A stretch of DNA of 64,000 bases, taken from assembly GCA_033980235.1 (NCBI GenBank), contig CM067075.1, positions 22,091,011 through 22,155,010 on the forward strand. The letters are read 5' to 3'. Positions 49,749-59,094 of the stretch are shown piece after piece (within the stretch, counting starts at the first letter, position 1; every line of letters begins with the position of its first letter). The notes below the pieces were generated by a model. The model was not told where the DNA came from. It worked only from the letters and a program-made list of their open reading frames with translations, and did not search any database. Made by a program: the position numbers and the translations under genes. This DNA comes from Diadema setosum. Taxonomy: Eukaryota > Echinodermata > Echinoidea > Diadematoida > Diadematidae.

Positions 49749-52700
49749 TTACTCTTGGTACCGCGATGGGGGTCTGACTTCACGTCCATATCGCGTTATG
49801 TACCGGGTAGAGACTGATTTCCTCTCAGATTGTCTTTGTCTTCTGTCTGGATGTTGTCTCCTTTCCTCACTCCTGTCGTCGTCTTCGAAGTGAACCCGTT
49901 TTGGAACTGTTGGCTTCGTTCCGGTTGGCATCTCTCTCAGATGAGATCTATTTCTCCTCAAGATGCTACCGTTGGGAGTTGCTACTTCGTAGGATCTTGG
50001 TTCCTGACGTACTTTGCTCACTTCGGCAGGAAGCCAAGTGTTGTCTTTGGGATTCAGAACTCTCACTTTCTGTCCAATGTGCAGAGGCGGTAAATCTCTA
50101 CCTCCATGCAAGTCGTGATTGTGTTTCATGTTCTCCTGTCTCTGAAACAACAAATCAGGCGTAGACGATTGTCTGGTCAGGTGGTGACTTGGAAGTGTTG
50201 TCCTGATTGGTCTTCCAAAGAGTAATTCAGCAGGTGATGGTAGGTTGGAGTCGATTGGTGTGGCACGAAAATGTAGTAGTGCTGTCTGGATGTCTTGTCC
50301 AGTTCTGGTACACTTGGTCATGATTCCTTTCACAGTTTGTACCATGCGTTCAGCGAGTCCGTTGGATCTTGGATATCGCGGAGACGATGTAATGTGATCA
50401 ATTGACCATTTCTCACACATCTCTTGGAATGGTCTTCCAACGAATTGTGGACCATTGTCTGATATCAGAGTTGCTGGTGGTCCGAAAAGACTGAAGATAC
50501 CACTCAGTATGTTTGCAACTGCCGCACTGGATGTATCCGTCAACTTGCGAACGATTGGATACTTTGAATGGTAGTCGGTCACCAACAGGTATTCTTCCTT
50601 GTTGAAAGTAAACAAGTCAGTTCCAATCTTCGTCCACGGCGAAGTTGGTATGTCGTGAGGTTGCAAGGGTTCTCTTTGTTGCTTGACCTGATTTTCTTGG
50701 CAGGCGTAGCAATTCTTTGAGATTTGCTCAATGTCTTTATTGATGTTCGGCCAATACACGGTTTCCCTTGCTAGTCTGCGGGTACGTTCAATACCTTGAT
50801 GACCCTGATGAAGTTGATTCAGGATGTCTTGTCTGAGGTCTGTGGGAATGATGACTTGATTGCCTTTGAAAAGTACACCATCTGATACTCCGATTTCATC
50901 GCGGTATGGCCAAAATGTTCTGACCTCTCTAGGTACTTCCTTGATTGTGTCTGGCCAACCATTCGTGACGATTTGCCACAGAGCTCGCAAGGTAGGATCT
51001 CTCGACGTCTCTTGTTGCAGCTCATTTCTCTTCTTTTGTCCAAAGAAGATAAGGTCAATCTGTGATATGTCGATTTCCTCACAGATCTCTTCCACATTGA
51101 CATCAAGGGGAACGTCTTGATTCTTGCTTGGATTAGGCATTCTGCTCAAAGCATCTGATATGATCATCGATTTGCCTGGCTTGTACTTGACATCATAGTC
51201 ATAGCCTTGAATTTTGATGAGAAGTCTCTGCAAACGTGGTGGCGCACATCTCAGTGGCTTTCTGGTGATCATCTCCAAGGGTTTGTGATCAGTTTGGACA
51301 GTGAACTGGTTTCCGAACAGGTATGTGTGGAAACGTTGTATTCCAAACACGAGGGCTAGCGTTTCTCTCTCTATGTTGGAGTAGTTAGCTTGTGACGATG
51401 AGAGAGACTTTGAAGCAAATGCGACAGGTTTGTCTTCTTGCATCAAGCAAGCTCCTAAGCCTTTTGATGATGCGTCGACTTCTAGGATCGTTGTCTTCCT
51501 TGGATCATAGTACTGCAAACAAGATTCTGCAGAGATCGCTTTCTTGAGTTCGTTGAAGGCATGTTGATGATCGTCTTGCCATGTGAATGGCACATCTCGC
51601 TTCAGTAGTTCACGTAAGGGTGATGCCTTTTCAGAGAAGTTGGCGATGTGTGGAGCGAGATAGTTAAGAAGACCAAGGCACTTCTGTAGATCTTCTTTGT
51701 CTTGAGGTGTTGGCATGGCATGAATGTCTTCAATCTTCTGTGGATCAGGGCGGATGCCATCTCTGGTATATACAGAGCCGAAGAAGTTGATGCTGTCAGT
51801 TTTGATGATACACTTCTTACTGTTGAAGACAAGTCCTTCTCTTTGGGCAACTTCCATCAGTCTGTGGAGGTTTTTGTCATGCTCTGCCTCGGTACGTCCA
51901 ACAACTGCAATATCATCAGCGATACAGATGCATCCATCTACTTGACCAACGATACGGTCCATGTGTTGCTGGAACAAGTCTTGGCTGACAGAAAGTCCGA
52001 AAGGTAGGCGTGTGTAGCAGTATCTGCCAAATGGAGTTCGAAAAGTTGTCAGCTCCTGGGATTCTTTGGATAGGTGAACAGACCAATATCCGGATTTCGC
52101 GTCGAGCTTAGAGAAATACTTTGCTCCGGAGAAAGCTGGGTTGACCTCTTCAAGAGTTGGAATCTTGTGGGGACATCGTTTGAGATTCTGGTTTAATCTC
52201 CTGGGATCTAGGCATACTCTCAAGGATCCATCTTTCTTGAGAACTGTAGTAATCGAACTACACCAGTCGGTGTGATGGTCGATTTGTCTGATGATGCCTT
52301 GCTTCTCCATTGAGTCAAGCTCAGCCTTGAGTTTGTCTTTGATGTGGACGCTGCACTTTCTTGGTGCATCAATGGTGGGGACAGCTCCTTCTTTGACATG
52401 TAGTGTTGCTTCTCCATGAAAGTTACCAATACGATCAAACTGTTCCGGATAGAGCACTTGCAGGTCCTTGACAGATTTCAACGGAGACGGTCTGTTAGTT
52501 GGGCTACGACTCTGAGGGTGTATCTCATGGATTGTTACCACGTGTAACTCACTGCACATAGGTAGTCCAATTATCACTGGTCCTGAGACATCGACCACGT
52601 AGAAAAGTTGATCTCTCCACTCGGAGTCTTTGTACTTGCACGTGATCTGAAGGGTGCCCAAACAATGTATCGGGGAACCGTTGTATGCGGTAAGACGTGC

Positions 52701-53786
52701 TGAAGTCGGGTGTACAACTGCTTGCCACCTGCTTCCATACATGGCCTTGATTGTCCGCAGAGGGAGTGTATTTCCACTCGCTCCGGTATCGACCTTTGCA
52801 TGTAAGATGTGTTGTCCACGTTTGCTGGGACAGATAATTCCAATCTTCACGAATGCTTCTTTCTGATGCACAGAATCGATAGATGCGTCTAGGTCGTTTC
52901 CCAGTACGATAGTGTTAAATTCCTCAAAATCTTCCTGGGTTTCTCCTTCTGGCTCTTTGGAGAACTCGGCTACCTTTTGTTTGGTTGGCTGCCTGGTGGG
53001 TGTCTTCTGTCGTCGTGGTGAAAAACTGCGGTTACCACTTTGGCGTCCTCTGCTTGGACTTCGTCCTCGAAGCACTTTTCTGTGTTTTGTCTTTCTGCAG
53101 CATTTAGCCCAGTGTCCTTTGGAACCACATGCTTTGCAAATGTCTCTGTAGGCTGGACACTTGCGTGGTGGATGATTCAAATCACAGTTACCACACTTCT
53201 TGCGTCTATCTTGGTTATGTGATAGAGCATCTACGTTGTTTGCAGAGGAGTCGATCGAACGAAGACACTGTTTGCCTACGGCTATGGCTTCGTATTTCCT
53301 GCCTTCATCAAGGAGGTTTGGTATCTTGTAGCCTTTGGGTTGGTCTAGAAGATCTTTCTGGAACGCCTCGATAGGTGTAGACGCAATGACTAGCTCTGTC
53401 ACGCGTTCTGAGAGCTCTTTTTCGGTAAAGTCACATTCTTTGGCTTTACTCCGGCATCTATTTACAAATTTGTCGATAGTTTCATTTGCGTGTTGACGAT
53501 ATCGCATCAGTTCCAGTCTGTGGATGCGAAAATTCAGCTTGACTTTCAGCTGACCTTCAAGAGTAGACCACAACATTGCAGGTTTTTCTTGATCCTCATT
53601 GGATAGACCGGATGCGTTAATTCTACGCAAACCTTCATTCCCTACTGCAATTTTGATTTTGATTGCTTGCTTCTTTGGGTCTTGGACATCGTTGTCTTGG
53701 AAGCATAACTCCATGCGTTGTTTGAATAACTTGAATTCTTCCGGCACATCAGCACTATTCCAATTCATTTCTGGATACTTTGCCAT
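49749..53786 (-). CDS. Ty3/Gypsy LTR-retrotransposon gag-pol polyprotein, intact 1345-aa frame
   Basis: One frame without stops. It has a gag-like N-terminus (1-190), two CCHC-like knuckles (about 198-232, CKACGSKGHWAKCC), aspartic protease DTGA (about 333), reverse transcriptase with LPFGLSVSQDLFQQHM and active site IADD (about 622-625), RNase H (D about 771, TDHKPLEMI), and integrase with an HHCC finger and D1057, D1110, E1146 (D,D35E). The final part has an IGQKVRVLNPKD module; I see no chromodomain and no env. The order RT-RNase H-integrase defines Ty3/Gypsy (established). The single frame and lack of frameshift resemble Mag/SURL-type elements of echinoderms (inference). It lies antisense to plus-strand coordinates and inside the 10.6-kb element. 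The intact frame suggests recent insertion. Confidence 0.95.
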   Translation of the reverse strand: MAKYPEMNWNSADVPEEFKLFKQRMELCFQDNDVQDPKKQAIKIKIAVGNEGLRRINASGLSNEDQEKPAMLWSTLEGQLKVKLNFRIHRLELMRYRQHANETIDKFVNRCRSKAKECDFTEKELSERVTELVIASTPIEAFQKDLLDQPKGYKIPNLLDEGRKYEAIAVGKQCLRSIDSSANNVDALSHNQDRRKKCGNCDLNHPPRKCPAYRDICKACGSKGHWAKCCRKTKHRKVLRGRSPSRGRQSGNRSFSPRRQKTPTRQPTKQKVAEFSKEPEGETQEDFEEFNTIVLGNDLDASIDSVHQKEAFVKIGIICPSKRGQHILHAKVDTGASGNTLPLRTIKAMYGSRWQAVVHPTSARLTAYNGSPIHCLGTLQITCKYKDSEWRDQLFYVVDVSGPVIIGLPMCSELHVVTIHEIHPQSRSPTNRPSPLKSVKDLQVLYPEQFDRIGNFHGEATLHVKEGAVPTIDAPRKCSVHIKDKLKAELDSMEKQGIIRQIDHHTDWCSSITTVLKKDGSLRVCLDPRRLNQNLKRCPHKIPTLEEVNPAFSGAKYFSKLDAKSGYWSVHLSKESQELTTFRTPFGRYCYTRLPFGLSVSQDLFQQHMDRIVGQVDGCICIADDIAVVGRTEAEHDKNLHRLMEVAQREGLVFNSKKCIIKTDSINFFGSVYTRDGIRPDPQKIEDIHAMPTPQDKEDLQKCLGLLNYLAPHIANFSEKASPLRELLKRDVPFTWQDDHQHAFNELKKAISAESCLQYYDPRKTTILEVDASSKGLGACLMQEDKPVAFASKSLSSSQANYSNIERETLALVFGIQRFHTYLFGNQFTVQTDHKPLEMITRKPLRCAPPRLQRLLIKIQGYDYDVKYKPGKSMIISDALSRMPNPSKNQDVPLDVNVEEICEEIDISQIDLIFFGQKKRNELQQETSRDPTLRALWQIVTNGWPDTIKEVPREVRTFWPYRDEIGVSDGVLFKGNQVIIPTDLRQDILNQLHQGHQGIERTRRLARETVYWPNINKDIEQISKNCYACQENQVKQQREPLQPHDIPTSPWTKIGTDLFTFNKEEYLLVTDYHSKYPIVRKLTDTSSAAVANILSGIFSLFGPPATLISDNGPQFVGRPFQEMCEKWSIDHITSSPRYPRSNGLAERMVQTVKGIMTKCTRTGQDIQTALLHFRATPIDSNLPSPAELLFGRPIRTTLPSHHLTRQSSTPDLLFQRQENMKHNHDLHGGRDLPPLHIGQKVRVLNPKDNTWLPAEVSKVRQEPRSYEVATPNGSILRRNRSHLREMPTGTKPTVPKRVHFEDDDRSEERRQHPDRRQRQSERKSVSTRYITRYGREVRPPSRYQE

Positions 53787-54959
53787 CGTGCGTTTTGATT
53801 TAGATTAAGTTGGAGATACAAATTATACAATGCTTGATATCAACGTCACACTTTGCAAACTAACGGCTGAAATGTTACAGATATAGTATACAAAGTACAC
53901 AAATCAAGAATAGTTTGCGAACACAGAAATATATGACACAAAATCACTATTGATATACATGTATCAATAATGTACACTCTCCAAAACACATCGAAACATG
54001 TCTAGATGTCAAGATTACCACAGTAATACACAGATGCATATATGTCAAAACATTCATGTACACAAATAACGAATGTATGTAATTGTCCACACACAAGTGT
54101 TCAAATGTCTGAGATAGTTTAATGAATTGTACTAATTCTCATCTCTTTTATCTGGTTGCATATGGATTCACTCTCAGTCTGGATCGTGCCGTGTCTTGAT
54201 TGTCCGTCCTCGCTACGTTGTACATGTAGCTTGCAGGGTAGATGAACTGCGATAACGGGAAACTGCGTATGCTCTGTCAGAAATATCCTTCCGCTGAGTG
54301 ATGGTCTCGGTAGAAGCAATGATGTCGCAATACACGTTGCTATGCCGATAAGATAAACATATTTCGTGGCCAGTCCAGGATAATACGCGTCTATCTGCGT
54401 CTTCTATTGTTATGTCAACAATGGATGTCAATGGATACGGTGCGCTCAGGTAATGCGAACTTGGTCTATTGTTACGTCAACAATGGAAGTCCTTGAATGA
54501 AACGCTCGGGTATTGCGCGTACTTGGATACGGTGCGCGTCGATAATGCTTGTTTACAGAACTGCAACTGTCCAATGTGGCGAATGTCAGTGATACGTGCG
54601 ACGAAAATGTTCTGACAACATTTTGTACGAGCTACACAGCTATATCTTACGATGTAGAAACGAATACCGGTATAGAATGCTCTGCAAAGCGTTCATCAAT
54701 CCGATGATATGTATTCGTATCGTTATTTGCTGATGAGCAGCATGGATGATAAAATAATCGGTGTATTCACGTACAGTGTTACTCACAAGACGAGTCGTTA
54801 AGCTAGTCCATGCACGTATCTGCAGTAGACGTAGACGTGTTGTGCGCAGTGTCCTCTCGGGCGGTTTCAGCACAAGTCACTCATGATGAATTTCCCTAAG
54901 AAAACTTTAGTTCCGTGCTGATTTGGCATAAATCTGTGTCGGCACCGCTGCCACCATGT
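53787..54959 (-). other. Gypsy element leader (between PBS and gag)
   Basis: About 1.17 kb of non-coding leader with a diverged 60-80-bp tandem repeat near 54395-54545 (TCTATTGTTACGTCAACAAT and GGATACGGTGCGC each occur twice). The PBS-like TGGTGGCAGCGGTGCC lies at its start on the minus strand (54941-54956), three bases after the LTR end. Confidence 0.6.
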
Positions 54960-55375
54960 TGTAATAGTGGACCGGATTCAATGATGAACAGAGGACATAG
55001 TTGTTTAACGATAAAATGAACAACTTTAATCCACTATCACAAACTAGCGTCATGTAATGACTGCTGCTCTGACCGTATCACTCAAATATAGAATACATGG
55101 AATATGCGTACACTTGTGATAAATGTAGTGCGCTCACATAACACAACAGTTCTTGTTTGTTTGGAGGATACAGTAAAAGGGGACATAATCATAGTATCTT
55201 TAAAAAAATCGTTTGGTGGGCGTTGATGTTCAACTTGGCTTTAATGATGTCATATTTCACGTATAAGCAATGAATTTAACATTGTTTTAAGAAAATTCAA
55301 TGCATAGCTAATAAGATTAGAGATTACACAGATCTCTAATTCAAAACTAGTGGACCAGGTCCCTGCATTAATGTA
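54960..55375 (-). repeat. Candidate 5' LTR of the Gypsy element (outer end uncertain)
   Basis: On the minus strand the LTR would end CCACTATTACA, followed by ACA and the PBS-like TGGTGGCAGCGG. On the plus strand it starts TGTAATAGTGG at 54960. Its outer end lies before the host motif pair at 55376, but I cannot place it. No matching 3' LTR was found left of 49749, so it may be lost or diverged. Confidence 0.5.
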
Positions 55376-57937
55376 GTAACGTAAGTTTCTAGTTTTGGTA
55401 ACGTAAGTTTCATCAATTCATGTCATTGAAAAAGGATATTTTAGAGAATGTGCGTGGATAAAAATAACATTTAATTGTTCTAGAACTATTGTTGAAGGAA
55501 TTCTGTAGGGAAATACGTCTTTTCTATTATATTTATCTTTGGTTATCATAAACCAATATGGTGACTTACTCCCTGACTATTTTTAATGGAGAAAATAAAC
55601 TCAAATTTCTGTCGTAATGTCGTTGATGATCTCAAAGTGAAGAAACACACATTTTGAATGAAGAAAAGGCAACAAAAATACAGTGCATTAGAGAAATGTA
55701 ATTTCAACTACATTGTATTACTGTTACCATCATAGATCAGGCCTACATGATAATAATAATGATAATGATAATAGTAATTATAGTAATATATGTTTCAGTA
55801 AGCTATATGTTTAAGACATTAACATTTTTTGTTCTTCCTTCTCGTTGAAGTTATACTGTTGCAATGGGGAAGAGCAGTGCTAGGATTAAAACCCCATATA
55901 ATTATAGGGAACGTGTTAGCTGTAATCAGAATGGCAAAAAAGCATATCTCTAAGCAAAGATTCAAGAAAAAAAAACTTATGCCCGTCTCATAGTTAACAA
56001 AGAAAAGAAGCAAAGTTACACATCTTTTTTTTTTTAACCCTACCACATCAGGGTAATTATAGGGGAGGGGGTTCAGGCTCCCCCGCCCCTTTGCCAGCAG
56101 TCAAAATATAAACAAAAGGAAATAAAAAGAAAAAAATGAATCGCGGACTCACCCTCCCCCGTTTGAAATAAAAAAAAACAAACAAACAAACATGAAATTG
56201 GGCTTGTACTGGCAGCATCGAATTGAGCTGAAGCCTTTTTTTTTACATTTCTTCAATTTTCTTTTCTTTCTTTTTTTTTTTTTGCTTGTCAGTCGATGAA
56301 ACCCGGCAAAAGAAATGGAACCAAAAAAAAAAAAAAAAAAAAAAAGGCACGGGAGCTTTTTATTTTTCTGCCCGTCAGGAGATTAATACTGGAAGTGGTC
56401 GACTTTTTCTAACTCCTGACCCCATCCCCCACCCCATAAAAATCCTACTTACGGGCCTGCATGCCTATAATCATTATCAGTACCTTTGTTGTGCATGCAT
56501 AGCAACTTGTCCTTTCACTTTTCTTTTTAAAGATTCAAAACATTTTTCCTGGAGACAATTTCAAGATACGGCAAGAATTATTAATGCAAGACTTGTTATT
56601 CTTGTTATCCTTGTGGATTATACTGTTTTATGCATACATAACAAGGAAAATCGAGTACATCATTTTACTAATGACAATTTCATTCATCCTACATGTCCTA
56701 CCCAGTATTGTGCTAATGAAACTGTGTAATTTGACGTTATTTCATTGACCTCATTTTGCCAAAGTCAACTTAGTTAGTGGTCATTTATTTAGTTAACAAA
56801 GAACATTTCTCGGTTCCTTCTTTCCCTATCTCTCCTTTACCGAGTTCAGACATTTTAAATACAAGCAATACGGCGTTATTGTTCATTATGAAGCACTTTA
56901 ACAGAGTAATCATCTCGTTTCTGCCGTTTCTTGTTTCATACAAGTGTTAAAAATTTTGTGAATACTATTTTATTGCAATTGCTATTTTCAAACTGTTCCT
57001 GCATAGAGTACAGTTGTGACAGCTGATGAGTCTGCAAAGTTATGGATTCGAAACATATCTTTCAACAGCATGAAGATAGCAAGTTACAAGACATCAATAT
57101 GAAGATAACAAGTCACAAGACATCAAGCATACGAAAACTTTCATTATGATAAAATTAAAGTGAAACCTACGTTACCCACCACTCGTTTTATATTACACGT
57201 ACATCATGACAATATTTTCATCCGTTAAGGAACGAAACAGCATGTTCCCAACTCTTATCATTTCAATGCCATAAATTCATAAGTATGAAGCCAATTGTCT
57301 TCAAAATATCAACAGTTACGGATTATTGTTCTACTGAAGAGTTTATACGAGGACATGTTATAAAGTCTTGCAGTTTTACAACTATTTTAATTGTTATTTT
57401 TGAGAATTGTATTGCCATAATATTGCGACATCGTGTTATAATATTCGTTCACTTAGAGTTGAAGAGAAATTAGTGTAAGAATATATACAAAAACCAAAAA
57501 GAAAATGTTCCAAAATTTGCTGCACATGTAATAGTATTGTCTTTGTAACTTACGTTACATTAACGTGAAACATACGTTACGTGGAATCTAACGACTATAT
57601 TTTTGCGCATATAGTTTCACATGTTTCATCGATGATACTCAAGAATTAGCTGACAATTTGGGACTGATAAATGGTGAAAAATATTTTCTGAAGAAAGTCT
57701 GATGTCAAATTATCGAGAAAACAAATTAACATTACCTGTCTAAGGTTTAACACAATAGGACATGCTGTGTTCAGTATAGCATACAGGTCATTTGCCATCC
57801 TTCCCATCTGCAGGCAGCATTTACAAACATGGCAGCCGATGGTATACTTCTCATCTGACGCATAATTGTCTCAATCATAGAATGTAGTCACCAATCTTAA
57901 TGCATTTGAAATAGAATGGCATGGTAACGTATGTTAC
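55376..57937. repeat. Right array of the TGAAACNTACGTTACC motif
   Basis: Copies at 55376-55389 and 55397-55412 (inverse orientation, a close pair like that at 48656-48692), 57161-57176, 57545-57559, 57565-57581 and 57923-57937. None occurs within the Gypsy element or outside the TIR element as far as I could see. Confidence 0.8.
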
Positions 57938-58198
57938 ATGATGAAATTTACGCCCCATGGAAGAAATTATCACACCTTTAAAATAAAGCAAAACTATGTG
58001 TTCATATTTTTCAACTACAAACTTGAATATTTGTCTCGTGGATTGGTATAAAAATGAAACCTATTCTAACAACTTTGATTTTCCCGTTTTGTGATTGTCC
58101 AATTGTGCCGAAATAGTGGTTTTGGGCCTGGAACAAACGAGTAAAGTAGTAGGCCTATGCACGCAGTGCAGTGCAGTGCAGTGTGTTCTTGATCTTAC

Positions 58199-58450
58199 CT
58201 CTTTTGGCCAAATTCTGTGCACACGTTTACCACCTGCTGATGCAGAAAAACGCGTCAAGTTGTCGGAAATGCTTTTATGATGACTGAGATGATTTTTAGG
58301 TCTACGCTTCACTTCGAATCGACCAGCAAGCCTGATAATTATGGACGATGACGTGATACTGATACCGTACGGATTGCACCATATCACCGTCACTACATCG
58401 CCGCAGAGCTAGTAGAGTGGGACGTACCAGTAGTGCCATGGGCCCAGTAC
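58199..58450 (-). other. NFX1: Candidate non-coding first exon of NFX1
   Basis: The first NFX1 coding exon begins with an acceptor only 15 nt before its ATG, so an upstream 5' UTR exon must exist. On the minus strand this CpG-containing segment ends in a strong donor (AAGAG|GTAAGATC, boundary 58199/58198) and has an in-frame open stretch on the same strand. If correct, intron 1 runs from 58198 to 46678 and holds the 10.6-kb mobile element. The start is unknown, and there is no direct evidence for joining to NFX1. Confidence 0.3.
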
Positions 58451-58508
58451 ATAAAGTAGAACATGTGTGCACGCACAGCTACAGTTGCTTGCTCGCTACA
58501 TCTTGACC

Positions 58509-58696
58509 ATGTAATTAATCAAAATAGTTTGACTAATCATCAAGCAATTGTTTTTTGTAATACTTTGTCGTGTATATAATGTACAAAATTCTTCGTTTTT
58601 AATCTTCTTTAGTCATGTAATTAATCAAAATAGTTTGACTAACCTTCAAGCAATTGTTTTTTGTAATACTTTGTCGTGTATATAATGTACAAATTT
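58509..58696. repeat. Tandem duplication, 106-bp period
   Basis: ATGTAATTAATCAAAATAGT through TCGTGTATATAATGTACAAA occurs at 58509-58588 and again at 58615-58695, with only about three differences. Confidence 0.9.
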
Positions 58697-58844
58697 TGTT
58701 TTCTGTTGCTGCTGGTGCCCTGTTACGCATCATTATTTTACTGTTAAAGTTCACCTTTAGATGTATTAATATGCCAAATAATTTCACATTATTTCTTATC
58801 TAAGGTTATACAAATTGATTTTCGATATACATAATTTTTTCCTC

Positions 58845-58992
58845 TATGTGTAAATATGTTTTATACTTCAGTGTAAATATGTTTCATCATATTACTGTGT
58901 AAATTAGTTTCAAACTGGATTCAGTGTAAATATGTGTAATTGTGTAAAAGTGTTTAAAAAAATCTGCATCAAAGTGTAAATATGTTTCATGT
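58845..58992. repeat. Short GTGTAAATATGTTTC repeats
   Basis: Five or six copies of GTGTAAATATGTTTC or close variants at irregular spacing. Confidence 0.75.
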
Positions 58993-59051
58993 TAATAATT
59001 ATGTTGAAATTGCGTTCTCCAATACCCTAATGGGGTGACATGAGAATAAAA

Positions 59052-59094
59052 TTACTGTCATTACTGTCATTACTGTCATTACTGTCATTACCGG
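59052..59094. repeat. (TTACTGTCA)n tandem repeat
   Basis: Four perfect 9-bp units followed by a diverged one (TTACCGGAA). Confidence 0.9.

Larger units (their letters stand above)
47558..58128. mobile_element. 10.6-kb inverted-repeat DNA element with TGGA target duplication
   Basis: Left end GGCCCAAAACCACTATTTCG at 47558 continues GCGCAATTGG. The right end is its complement (CCAATTGTGCCG then AAATAGTGGTTTTGGGCC) ending at 58128, with one mismatch in about 30 bp. TGGA lies directly outside both ends (47554-47557 and 58129-58132). Both flanks inside the element carry copies of GGTAACGTAAGTTTCA. The centre is occupied by a Gypsy retrotransposon. I see no transposase of its own, so the 4.5 kb or so of non-Gypsy sequence looks non-autonomous. 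Four-bp targets occur in several superfamilies (for example Sola and Ginger), so none is assigned. Confidence 0.7.

Noticed and set aside
48656..55412. The paired GTAACGTAAGTTTCA blocks considered as the two LTRs of the Gypsy element
   Set aside because: Only the motifs match; the sequences around them do not align, so they belong to the host element rather than to LTRs.
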